From Streptomyces luteolus (GTDB lineage: Bacteria; Actinomycetota; Actinomycetes; Streptomycetales; Streptomycetaceae), in contig NZ_JASCIS010000011.1 of the NCBI RefSeq assembly GCF_029968015.1, positions 146,823-210,822 of the forward strand: DNA of 64,000 nucleotides. The letters are read 5' to 3'. Below are positions 27,801 to 33,335 of the stretch, one piece after another. The notes beneath the pieces are model-generated. The model was not told where the DNA came from, made no database searches, and saw nothing but the letters and a program-made list of their open reading frames with translations. The first letter of the stretch is position 1. Every line of letters starts with the position of its first letter. Made by a program: the position numbers and the translations under genes.

Positions 27801-29829
27801 CGGCGGCCCGCAGGATTCGCCTCCTCCGCCCGGCGGGCTGGTCGACGCCCACCGGCACGTACGCGCAACCGGCGGCGAGCACGCCGAGGACCGCGGCGAT
27901 CTGGTCGGCACTTCTCGGCACCGAGACGGCCACCAGCTCCCCCGCGCGCGCTCCGTGCTCCCGCAGCGTGGCCGCCACACCGAGCGCGCGGCGAGCCAGG
28001 GTGGCGTAGGTCATGGCCCCTTCGCCGACCGGCAGCAGCGCGGGGCGGTCGGGGTGATCGGCGGCCTGCCGGAAGAACCCGTGGTGCAGGGCGTGGGCCG
28101 GGGCGGTCCCGGCGGTGTCGTTGGCCCGGGCGCGGACGGCTCGTTGGCCGTGCGGCAGCGGCGGCCGTGCGCAGACGTTCCAGTCGGCTTCCGGCGCCGC
28201 AAGCCGGTCGGTCAACTCCTGGTAGGCCCGGAACATGTCGTCGACCAGGCCGGCCGGAAAGAGGTCGTCGACCGAGTCCCAGCACAGGTCGACCCCGCCG
28301 TCCGACTCGTACACCTGGTGGTCGAGCCAGACCTGCGGCGTCTGCGAGATCATCCAGCCCAACTCGCCGAGCACGGACCGGAATTCCGCCCCTACGAGTT
28401 CGGTGCCCAGCGTGCACGCGAACACCACCGGCGCGGCCCTGGGCTCGTCCCGGTGGGCGCGGGCCAGGTCACGCAGCACCTCGACGCCCGAGTAGGCGCT
28501 GTGGGCGGCGGCGGTACGGAACTGTGCCTGAAGCGCGCGGATGCGGTCGTGGAACGACGACTGGGCGGTCACGTCCACGCTGAGCAGCAGCAGATCGGTG
28601 AAGTCGGCCACCATGCCGGGCACCGCCGGGTGCACGGACTCGCGGTCGAACAGCGGAACGCTGAGCAGGAAGTTCGAGTTGGCGCTCCAGGCTCCGAGCA
28701 CCTCGGCGTAGGCAGCGGCGAGCGCCATCGCGGGCGTGGTGCCGCTCTGGCGTGCGCGGTGGCTGAAGCGCTGCCAGGCGTCCGGTGCCAGGCGGTGCCG
28801 TCGGCGGGTGAACTTCGGTGCCCGCAGCTGCGCGGGTTCCGCGGCCAGCGGCAGGCCGGGCCCGTCGGGCAGGTCGGCGAGCCGCTGCTGCCAGTACGTA
28901 CGGGCCTCCTCGCGGGCCTCGGCGCGGCGGGCCGCCTGACCGGCCAGGTAGTGCGGGAACGTGAAACCGGACGGCGCAGGGGCGGGTGCCTCGTGGGCGT
29001 CGCCATGGAGGTAGGCGTCGGCGAGGTCAGCCAGCACGATCCTGAGGCTCTCGACATCCGCGACGAGCAGATCGATGCCGAAGTGGATCCGGGTGGCGGT
29101 CTCGGGCAGCAGGGAGAGGTGGAGGTCGAAGACCTCGCCGCGGTCGACTCGCAGCCGGCGATGTGAGAGCCCCTCTCGTACCGCGGCAAGCCGGGCCGTG
29201 GCCAGGTGCTCCGGGGTGCCCCTGAGGTCGTTCACCACGAGACCGGGCCAGGGGCTCGTGGGACTGATCTGCTGGCTGCCGTCCTCCAGGAATCGGGCGC
29301 GCAGCATCCCGTGCCGCGCGATCACAGCGCGCATCGCCGCTTCCAGCCGGTCCGGGTCGACCCCGGCACCCTCGAACTCCAGGTAGGCATGGCAGCCGAC
29401 ACCGCCGAGCGCCTGGTCATCGCGCCTGCCGATCCAGTACGCGTGCTGAAGGGGCGTCAGCGGGAAGGGCGCCTCCGGATCCACCGCGGTGGTGGCGGCC
29501 GCCAGGGCGCTCTGGGCACTCCCGGTCTCGGGCCGGTCGGCCTTCCACTGCTCCATGGACAGGTCGGTCCAGGCGGCGATCGTCGGGCGCTCCGCCAGGT
29601 CGGCCAAGGTGACCGGGACACCGTGCCGGCGCAGCCGGCTCACCAGGCTCATCGTCCGGATCGAGTCCATGCCGTGCTCAACGAGGTCGTCACCGTCCTC
29701 GAATGCGTCGAGCTCGCAGCCGAGCAGATCGGCGACGGCCCTCCTGATCCGGTCCCGCGTGGGTGGTTCGCTGTCGCAGGCCCCCACCTCGCTCCCGGCG
29801 GTTGCGGTCGCTCGCTCTGGTGAAAACAT
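18835..29829 (-). CDS. NRPS: ArCP-Cy-A(E)-PCP-Cy-A-PCP-Cy-A-PCP, three cysteine modules
   Basis: 3664 residues. Aryl carrier domain at 20-90 with LVEHGMDSI (Ser56). Module 1: Cy (DLLVADVES, 253-261), A with FTSGTTGEPKG near 725, then a methyltransferase-like insert whose SAM loop is degenerate (AVLGAGSARTARLL, about 1213). That is the layout of the epimerising domain of PchE/HMWP2. PCP Ser near 1484. Module 2: Cy about 1541-1943 containing a TDETYE repeat (1620-1647) and the motif ENIVLDGRS, in which the first Asp is Glu; A about 2010-2500; PCP near 2560. Module 3: Cy from about 2623 (DYLLVDGLS), A about 3076-3560, PCP near 3612. All three A domains show cysteine-type pockets (FDLSVYD or FDLSVWD, WNSVP, SGDW, GGATEASIW). 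Each module should add a cysteine and cyclise it to thiazoline; the first should be inverted to D. No C-terminal TE: the chain passes to the next NRPS. Confidence 0.93.
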   Translation of the reverse strand: MFSPERATATAGSEVGACDSEPPTRDRIRRAVADLLGCELDAFEDGDDLVEHGMDSIRTMSLVSRLRRHGVPVTLADLAERPTIAAWTDLSMEQWKADRPETGSAQSALAAATTAVDPEAPFPLTPLQHAYWIGRRDDQALGGVGCHAYLEFEGAGVDPDRLEAAMRAVIARHGMLRARFLEDGSQQISPTSPWPGLVVNDLRGTPEHLATARLAAVREGLSHRRLRVDRGEVFDLHLSLLPETATRIHFGIDLLVADVESLRIVLADLADAYLHGDAHEAPAPAPSGFTFPHYLAGQAARRAEAREEARTYWQQRLADLPDGPGLPLAAEPAQLRAPKFTRRRHRLAPDAWQRFSHRARQSGTTPAMALAAAYAEVLGAWSANSNFLLSVPLFDRESVHPAVPGMVADFTDLLLLSVDVTAQSSFHDRIRALQAQFRTAAAHSAYSGVEVLRDLARAHRDEPRAAPVVFACTLGTELVGAEFRSVLGELGWMISQTPQVWLDHQVYESDGGVDLCWDSVDDLFPAGLVDDMFRAYQELTDRLAAPEADWNVCARPPLPHGQRAVRARANDTAGTAPAHALHHGFFRQAADHPDRPALLPVGEGAMTYATLARRALGVAATLREHGARAGELVAVSVPRSADQIAAVLGVLAAGCAYVPVGVDQPAGRRRRILRAAGVQRVLVDAGDGADRPELPAEISALDIGAACEHRPLTAPVEVAADATAYVIFTSGTTGEPKGVSIAHGAAVNTVDDINERFSVGPEDRVLAVSALDFDLSVYDVFGTLSAGGALVLVSEERRRDPGAWAELIAAHRVTVWNSVPVLLDMLLTEATARPDGALRGHLRIALVSGDWIGLDLPGRLAELSGKGCRFVALGGATEASIWSNLCEVTEVPEHWTSVPYGRPLRNQRFRVVSPSGHDCPDWVSGELWIGGAGVATGYLGDPALTGRKFVTDEGIRWYRTGDRGRYWPDGTLEFLGRIDQQVKIHGMRTEPGEVEAVLRNHPAIGRCVVAAVGERTKRLVAVATPAPRAGALLPLQARADGTADPEESWPAQAERDPEARLVESVLGHLAAERAGVSATPESLEVLAGRWGAPAEWQPLLRLWFDWLAARRVLAAGPEGYAAGPRLSAVSLPSARRALADDLAGGRLEPAAGRLAQRAEELAAIVCGELDPLVLLDDPVLAPDALAAGMPGADRVSAALAAELSAVPRTQPTARLEIAVLGAGSARTARLLADSAAPGQQYRWTVLDESAARLSTAAELLAGLPFVYRQLTDHLVPSDLLARFDAVVAGNTLHAFSDPAVGPGLAVLLLAPGGRFLAVERTEPTPLALIAAALPARGFTRLDALRRERRSPLLAAPEWQRLFSGNGFDPDPARQLTGGQVLLAATRATEAGLPAGDTVREWLAARLPAPLVPDQVFGALALPVTANGKVDRAALVRALPTSGPVASKFVEPPRGPVEAALAAAWCQVLGIPWVGRDQDFFRLGGDSLLATRLVSRLRADGFAVELSALFTSSVLKDLAHAVTPAQPTGEVAVVADPGHRHEPFPPTDVQRAYWTGRAAGLPLGGVGAHYYTEFDGTGLDLARLEEAWNRLIERHEMLRAVFDEDGFQRILPQVPRFVIPVTETDETYETDETYETDETYETDETDETYGADAEAAEATALAALRKDMSHQVRDPSAWPLVDMRAVVYRRDGQQRVRLGVSLENIVLDGRSMMIVLSELERLYWDPDAVLPKTDLSFRDYLLQVVPSTAELETAEEYWKARLGELPPTPQLPLAVRPSELSGPRFVRRSGLLPAERWQAVTERARAHGLTPSAVLLACYAEVLGTWSARRDLTVNLTLFDRRDVHPSVDDIVGDFTSLLLVAYQPEPGSGFLDRARRLHHRMGQDLNHRAWSAVRVSRELARTEGVAERAMPVVFTSALGTPRDLSLDLSRWLLPRIWGVSQTPQTWLDNQVYDSPHGLHYDWDAVEELFPAGVLDAMFDAHGRLLEWLADSDWEGPVPELLPVEQREVRRAVNSTSGRVAWGGLHEAFFERAVSDPGRCALRWGVDGGMSYGELAGRALGVAGALRAHGVGPSEVVGVTLPKGPDQIAAVLGVLAAGAAYLPVGPDQPASRRARMLRDADVRLLLAEPHDAPADLTVLSMAECAEYVPLAEPVKATGDALAYVIYTSGSTGVPKGVEITHEAALNTVRDVNERFAVGAEDRVLAVSALDFDLSVWDVFGLLGAGGALVLPAEEQRRDAEAWLELAHRHGVTVWNSVPMLLDMLLTAAGPGPGGLAAPLRLALLSGDWVPLDMRTRLTSHVPDCRVIALGGATEASIWSNFHEVAEIPEHWTSVPYGRPLRNQRFRVVSPSGQDCPDWVSGELWIGGAGVARGYRGDADRTAEKFVRYDGERWYRTGDLGRYWPDGTLEFLGRMDRQLKINGHRLEPAEVEATLTTHPAIQRAVVLAGGTGSRRRLLAYTVQAIRSTTPAELREFLAERLPRHAVPEVITPLDELPLTANGKVDHARLAALVPAARPGGTGEQGEAPRTPAERLVGAVWSDVLGVAEPTRDADFFALGGDSLLATQVVGRLRVAGVTGAEISGLFRTPQLAGFAAGLTLGTPPAQVPESQGVLADPAHRHEPFPPTDLQRAYWVGRSPAFTLGGVGSYYYCEFDETDFDPARLEEAWNRLIERHEMLRAVFDEDGFQRILPQVPRFVIPVTEAAETYGSDEEAEEAAEETALAALRADMSHQVLDPSVWPLFDVRVVRRAGDRARVGVGLDYLLVDGLSMMTVFSELDQLYRDPEAALPPVELSFRDYMCQVRPPSAELERSRQYWQQRLPGLPPPPALPLATDPAALARPRFVRRETWLEPERWRALQARARQAGCTPSAVLLACYAEVLGIWSEQRRLTVALTLFDRRDVHPDIGRVLGDFTSLLPVAQEPVPDETFADRVRRTQQRLGEDLDHRGAEVLGLLREHAGPDSASEAILPVVFTSALGVADQLSDRLRRPVWSVSQTPQVWLDEQVMARDGGLLLTWDAVEELFPAGVLDAMFDAHGRLLEWLAVSDWEGPVPELLPVEQREVRRAVNSTSGPVAWGGLHEAFFERAVSDPGRCALRWGGDGAMSYGELAGRALGVAGALRAYGVGPSEVVGVTLPKGPDQIAAVLGVLASGAAYLPIGPDQPVSRRARTLQDADVRLLLAEEQDGGLAGVTVLSVPECVTHEPLNEPVEVTGDALAYVIFTSGSTGVPKGVEVTHGAALNTVRDVNERFAVGPEDRVLAVSALDFDLSVWDVFGLLGAGGALVLPAEEQRRDAEAWLELARRHGVTVWNSVPMLLDMLLTAAGPGPGGLTAPLRLALLSGDWVPLDLTARLADHVPDCRVIALGGATEASIWSNFHEVTEIPEHWTSVPYGRPLRNQRFRVVSPSGHDCPDWVSGELWIGGAGVARGYRGDSDRTAEKFVLHDGERWYRTGDLGRYWPDGTLEFLGRMDRQLKINGHRLEPAEVEATLTTHPAIRSCVVVPVGKRGRLRLHAFVATGDPALDLEAVQGHLADRLPRHAQPSGLTLLDALPLTSNGKVDHARLTPPADEVTLAPGDGGAPRTPLETSLAALWTTLLGVPAVPRNATFFELGGDSLQATRLVRLVRDRFGGEISLRQLLSDPTIAGLATLIERLHFEAQEMEDGSL
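19347..20784 (-). repeat. Direct repeat, module 3 copy (A domain and end of Cy)
   Basis: Nearly identical, by eye, to 22512-23946 at an offset of 3162-3165 bp. Identity starts at GGATGGCGGGGTGGGTGG and ends at ACTCCTCCACCGCATCCCA. It covers the A domain up to about motif A9 and the C-terminal end of the preceding Cy domain. It reflects recent duplication or gene conversion between modules 2 and 3. Confidence 0.85.
22512..23946 (-). repeat. Direct repeat, module 2 copy (A domain and end of Cy)
   Basis: Partner of 19347-20784. Beyond both ends the modules diverge: the Cy cores differ (ENIVLDGRS against DYLLVDGLS) and so do the C-terminal linkers. A second, shorter similar block lies at the start of the two Cy domains (about 21731-21855 and 24968-25092). 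The A domain of module 1 is clearly more diverged. Confidence 0.85.
24889..24969 (-). repeat. 9-bp minisatellite inside Cy2 of the NRPS
   Basis: Eight tandem 9-bp units, CGTCTCGTC or CGTCTCGTA (+ strand), mostly alternating to make an 18-bp period, plus a ninth imperfect unit. On the coding strand they give the acidic run ETDETYETDETY..., about 27 residues, between the conserved FVIPVTE and the AALRKDMSHQV segment. The equivalent place in Cy3 has only a short acidic stretch (AAETYGSDEEAEEAAEE). The frame is kept because the unit is a multiple of three. Confidence 0.9.
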
Positions 29830-30073
29830 TCCTCATCCATCGGTCGAATAAGCGGTGCACAGGCTTTCGGCCGAAAGGCAGTCAGCCTCGAAACTAATAC
29901 ACAAGTTATTTGCCCCCGGCAAATCCACTTCAGGGTCATCCAAGGTCAGTCGTGGGCAGAGTCATGCCATCGGATGGCGTTAAAGTGTCGCCGGGTCAAC
30001 GGCAGTCATCCGGTCGCGCCGTATTACCTGTTGAAACCATGGGCCGGAATAATAAAAACGGATGTGATTTCTG
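29830..30073. promoter_or_regulatory. Divergent promoter region between NRPS operon and salicylate genes
   Basis: 244 bp, relatively AT-rich, between the ATG of the large NRPS and the ATG of the salicyl-AMP ligase. Two inverted repeats stand out: the 14-bp perfect palindrome CTTTCGGCCGAAAG (29864-29877), and ATTTGCC-CCC-GGCAAAT (29908-29924) with an outer AAGT/ACTT extension to 29903-29930. Either could bind a dimeric regulator controlling both directions. I see no clear match to an actinobacterial iron box (TTAGGTTAGGCTAACC-like) or Zur box. Confidence 0.55.
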
Positions 30074-31675
30074 ATGCTTGGCCCGCCGCCCGGCGCCCTC
30101 CTTGCCGACCTGCTCCGCGATCAGGCCCGGCGCGGCCCCGACCGACCCGCACTGGTGTCCAACGGGCAGGTCACGACCTACCGGGAGCTCGACTCCCGCG
30201 TCGACCGGATTGCGGCACGACTGCGCCGCCTGCGCATCGGCGCGGGCGATCGCGTGGTGGTGCAGCTGCCGAACGGCACAGAATTCATGCTCCTACTATT
30301 TGCATTCTTCCGGCTGGGCGTCATTCCCGTTCTCGCATTGCCAGTGCACCGGAAGAATGAAATTCATAACGTGTGCGGAATCGCCGGGGCGGTCGGCATC
30401 GTCATCCCCCGCAGGCGGGCAGGTTTCGATTTCCGGGCCATGGCCGAGGCTGTCCGCGCGGATAATCCCACGTTGCGCGAAATCGTCACGGCGGACGACG
30501 TGTGCGACGTTCCCGACGCGCTCCCGGTGGCCGGCGGACCCCGCCCGACCGTCGGCCCCGCCCCGGCGGGCATCGGGCTCCTGCTGCTGTCGGGCGGGAC
30601 GACCGGTGCCCCCAAGCTGATTCCGCGCACCCACCGGGACTACGCCCTCAACGTGGTGGAGAGCGCCCGGCTGTGCGGCCTCGACGAACACACCGTGTAC
30701 CTGGCGGCGCTGCCCGCAGCGCACAATTTCGCGCTCGGCTGCCCTGGTGTCCTTGGCACCCTCGCGGTCGGCGGGAAGGTCGTGCTGGCCCCGGACCCCT
30801 CCCCCGACGAGGCGTTCCAACTGATCGAGCAGGAACGGGTGACCGTCACCGCCCTCACCCCGCCCCTCCTGCAGCTCTGGCTGGCCGAGGCCGGCCGGAC
30901 CCGGGCCGACCTGACGAGCCTTCGGCTGCTCCAGGTCGGCGGAGCCCCACTGAGCCGCAAACACGCCGAGCGCGTACGTCCCGAGCTCGGATGCCGGCTC
31001 CAGCAGGTGTTCGGCATGGCCGAGGGCCTGCTCAGTTTCACCAGGCCGGACGACCCGGAGGAAATCGTGGTCTCCACTCAGGGGCGCCCGCTGTTGGCCG
31101 AGGACGAGATCCGGGTGGTGGACCGCGAGGGTCGCGACGTAGCGGTGGGCGAGGCGGGCGAGTTGCTGGCGCGCGGCCCGTACACCGTGCGCGGCTACTA
31201 CCGGGCACCCGGCTCCGGCCCGGCGCCCGAGTCCGACGCCACCGCCTTCACCCCGGACGGCTACTACCGCACCGGCGACCTGGTGCGGCTCACCGGCACC
31301 GGTCACCTGGTGGTGGAGGGGCGGCTCAAGGACGCCGTGAACAGGGGCGGCGAGAAGGTCCCGGCCGTTGAGGTCGAGGACCATCTGCTGGCCCATCCGC
31401 TGGTCGCCCAGGCGGCCGTGGTCGGCGTGCCTGACGAACTGCTCGGCGAGCGGACCTGCGCCTTCGTGGTGCCGCGCACCCGCCCTCCCCGCCTCCCCGA
31501 AATCGCCGCCTTCCTGCGCGACCGGGGGTTGGCCGCGTACAAGCTGCCCGACCGCCTGGAGATCGTGGCCGACCTTCCGCGTACCGGCGTGGGCAAGGTG
31601 GACAAGCACGGACTCGCCGCACGCCTGGAGCGCCCCGCGAGCCGAAAGCATCAGAAGTCGAGGGAACTGGCATGA
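30074..31675 (+). CDS. Salicyl-AMP ligase (aryl-acid adenylating enzyme, EntE/YbtE/PchD family)
   Basis: 533 residues, ATG at 30074 with a weak RBS. P-loop [38 protein letters not shown] and [17 protein letters not shown] are typical of 2,3-dihydroxybenzoate/salicylate adenylating enzymes; [30 protein letters not shown] and the hinge/C-terminal [17 protein letters not shown] with lysine in GVGKVDKHG complete the family. It activates salicylate with ATP and loads the aryl carrier domain at the start of the first NRPS, transcribed away from it. Its stop overlaps the start of the salicylate synthase (ATGA). Confidence 0.93.
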   Translation: MLGPPPGALLADLLRDQARRGPDRPALVSNGQVTTYRELDSRVDRIAARLRRLRIGAGDRVVVQLPNGTEFMLLLFAFFRLGVIPVLALPVHRKNEIHNVCGIAGAVGIVIPRRRAGFDFRAMAEAVRADNPTLREIVTADDVCDVPDALPVAGGPRPTVGPAPAGIGLLLLSGGTTGAPKLIPRTHRDYALNVVESARLCGLDEHTVYLAALPAAHNFALGCPGVLGTLAVGGKVVLAPDPSPDEAFQLIEQERVTVTALTPPLLQLWLAEAGRTRADLTSLRLLQVGGAPLSRKHAERVRPELGCRLQQVFGMAEGLLSFTRPDDPEEIVVSTQGRPLLAEDEIRVVDREGRDVAVGEAGELLARGPYTVRGYYRAPGSGPAPESDATAFTPDGYYRTGDLVRLTGTGHLVVEGRLKDAVNRGGEKVPAVEVEDHLLAHPLVAQAAVVGVPDELLGERTCAFVVPRTRPPRLPEIAAFLRDRGLAAYKLPDRLEIVADLPRTGVGKVDKHGLAARLERPASRKHQKSRELA

Positions 31676-33045
31676 CACTGCGCCACCACTACCGGGAGAC
31701 CGAGACCGCCGCACCGAGCGACCCGCTGCTCACCGTGGCGCGGCTGGCCGAGACACACGACCCGGCTGCGTGTCTGGTCTACGAGCGGGAGGACACCTGG
31801 CACTACTGCGCGGGGGCCATCGCGGAGATCATCGTCGACCACCGGCATGTCCACTACTCGATCGGTACGGACCGGCGGAGCATCCCCTGGCGGGGTCACC
31901 CCCTGCCGGTGGTCGCCCAGTTGCTCGACGCGCTGCCGATCGCGCAATGGCGGGCCTACGGCTGGGCGGCCTTCGAACTCGCGCTGCTCCGGACCGCCGG
32001 GGTGCCGGCCCGCCGACACCCCGGCCGGCCTGCCACCGCACCCCTGCTGCACCTGGTCGTACCGCGTGACGAGGTCAGGATCACAGCGGGCCGGACCGAG
32101 CTGCGGAGCACCGACGCGAGCTCCTTGGCCGCTCTCGAAGCCCGGCTCACGGAGGCGGTGAGTGGCTCCGCCCTGCCGATCGAACAGGGCCCCGGAGTGA
32201 GCGCCGCCGTCGACCTCTCCACCGGCGGGGACGCGTACCGGACGCTGGTGGCGGGCGCGGTGGACGAGATCGGGCGGGGATCGTACGACAAGGTCGTGCT
32301 GAGCCGTGTGGTTCCCGTGCCGCACCCGGTCGATCTGGTGAACACCTTCGTCCTCGGCCGCCGCAACAACACCCCCGCCCGCTCCTTCCTGCTCCGTCTC
32401 GCGGGCCTGGGAGCAGCGGGCTTCAGCCCCGAACTGGTCGTCACGGTCTCCGCGGACGGGCTCGTACGGACCCAACCACTGGCCGGCACACGGGCCCGCA
32501 CCGCCTGCGCCGCCGAGAACGGGCGGCTCCGCGCCGAACTGCTCGCAGACGTCAAGGAGATCCACGAGCACGAGATCTCGGTGACGGCGGCGACCGAGGA
32601 ACTCGCGACGGTCTGCACACCGGACACCATCACGCTTGACGAGTACCTCACGGTCAAGGAACGCGGCAGCGTGCAGCATCTCGCCTCACGGCTCTCCGGC
32701 CGCCTCGCCCCGGGCCTTCGCTGCTGGGACGCGTTCACGGCGCTCTTCCCCGCGATCACCGTCTCGGGCGTCCCCAAGGCCGCCGCCGTGGCCGACATCG
32801 CCCGAATGGAGGCGCAGCCCCGCGGGATGTACGGCGGCGCGGTGCTGACCGCCGCCGCGGACGGTTCGCTGGACGCGACTCTGGTCCTGCGGGCCGTCTT
32901 CGAGCAGGGCGGACGGACCTGGCTGCGCGCCGGTGCGGGCGTGGTGCGCCAGTCGGATCCCGCCCGGGAAATGGAGGAGACCTGCGAGAAGCTGCGTAGC
33001 ATCGCTGCCTACCTGGTGCCCGAGAGGGTGCCCGCCGCCCGGTAG
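31672..33045 (+). CDS. Salicylate synthase (MbtI/Irp9/YbtS family, chorismate-utilising)
   Basis: 457 residues, coupled to the ligase by ATGA. The C-terminal two thirds carry the chorismate-binding core: [14 protein letters not shown] (general-base lysine region), [36 protein letters not shown] (Mg-binding glutamate region), [28 protein letters not shown] and [11 protein letters not shown]. The family converts chorismate through isochorismate to salicylate plus pyruvate in one active site, which explains why no separate pyruvate lyase is present. It supplies the starter unit of the assembly line. Confidence 0.92.
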   Translation: MTLRHHYRETETAAPSDPLLTVARLAETHDPAACLVYEREDTWHYCAGAIAEIIVDHRHVHYSIGTDRRSIPWRGHPLPVVAQLLDALPIAQWRAYGWAAFELALLRTAGVPARRHPGRPATAPLLHLVVPRDEVRITAGRTELRSTDASSLAALEARLTEAVSGSALPIEQGPGVSAAVDLSTGGDAYRTLVAGAVDEIGRGSYDKVVLSRVVPVPHPVDLVNTFVLGRRNNTPARSFLLRLAGLGAAGFSPELVVTVSADGLVRTQPLAGTRARTACAAENGRLRAELLADVKEIHEHEISVTAATEELATVCTPDTITLDEYLTVKERGSVQHLASRLSGRLAPGLRCWDAFTALFPAITVSGVPKAAAVADIARMEAQPRGMYGGAVLTAAADGSLDATLVLRAVFEQGGRTWLRAGAGVVRQSDPAREMEETCEKLRSIAAYLVPERVPAAR

Positions 33046-33284
33046 CACGCCGCTGCGCGACCATCAGGAATGTGCTGTCCAGCCGCTTCTGTACGGACAC
33101 TCCAACCGGTGCGCGAGCGGTGCAACCGATGCGCCGCGCCGGACGAGAACAAGGCCGGCCCGACCTCCCCGACGGCCTTGAGGACCTGTCCGACCGACGG
33201 CGGCAGGAGCTCGGGAAGACCGGGCGGCCCGCCCGACGACCTGCGGTCCGGATTACATGCCGTGTGCAATTTCCCGCTCCTGGG

Positions 33285-33310
33285 GTCCAGCCCGGCAAGC
33301 TGGGCTGGAC
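33285..33310. terminator. Hairpin between salicylate synthase and DUF255 gene
   Basis: Arms GTCCAGCCC (33285-33293) and GGGCTGGAC (33302-33310) pair perfectly around an 8-nt loop. It lies 26 bp before the ATG of the DUF255 gene, so it could terminate the salicylate operon. The rest of 33046-33335 shows no recognisable gene. Confidence 0.5.
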
Positions 33311-33335
33311 GGCCGGATCATGCGACGATGCCGGT

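Noticed and set aside
29830..30073. Possible iron box (DmdR/IdeR) or Zur box in the NRPS promoter
   Set aside because: I found no 19-bp TTAGGTTAGGCTAACC-like or TGAAAATCATTTTCA-like sequence; the TGAAAACATT at 29821 is the coding start of the NRPS and has no second half.
33009..33298. Small leftward frames between salicylate synthase and the DUF255 gene
   Set aside because: No start/RBS pair, no recognisable motif, partial overlap with the salicylate synthase gene; treated as non-coding.
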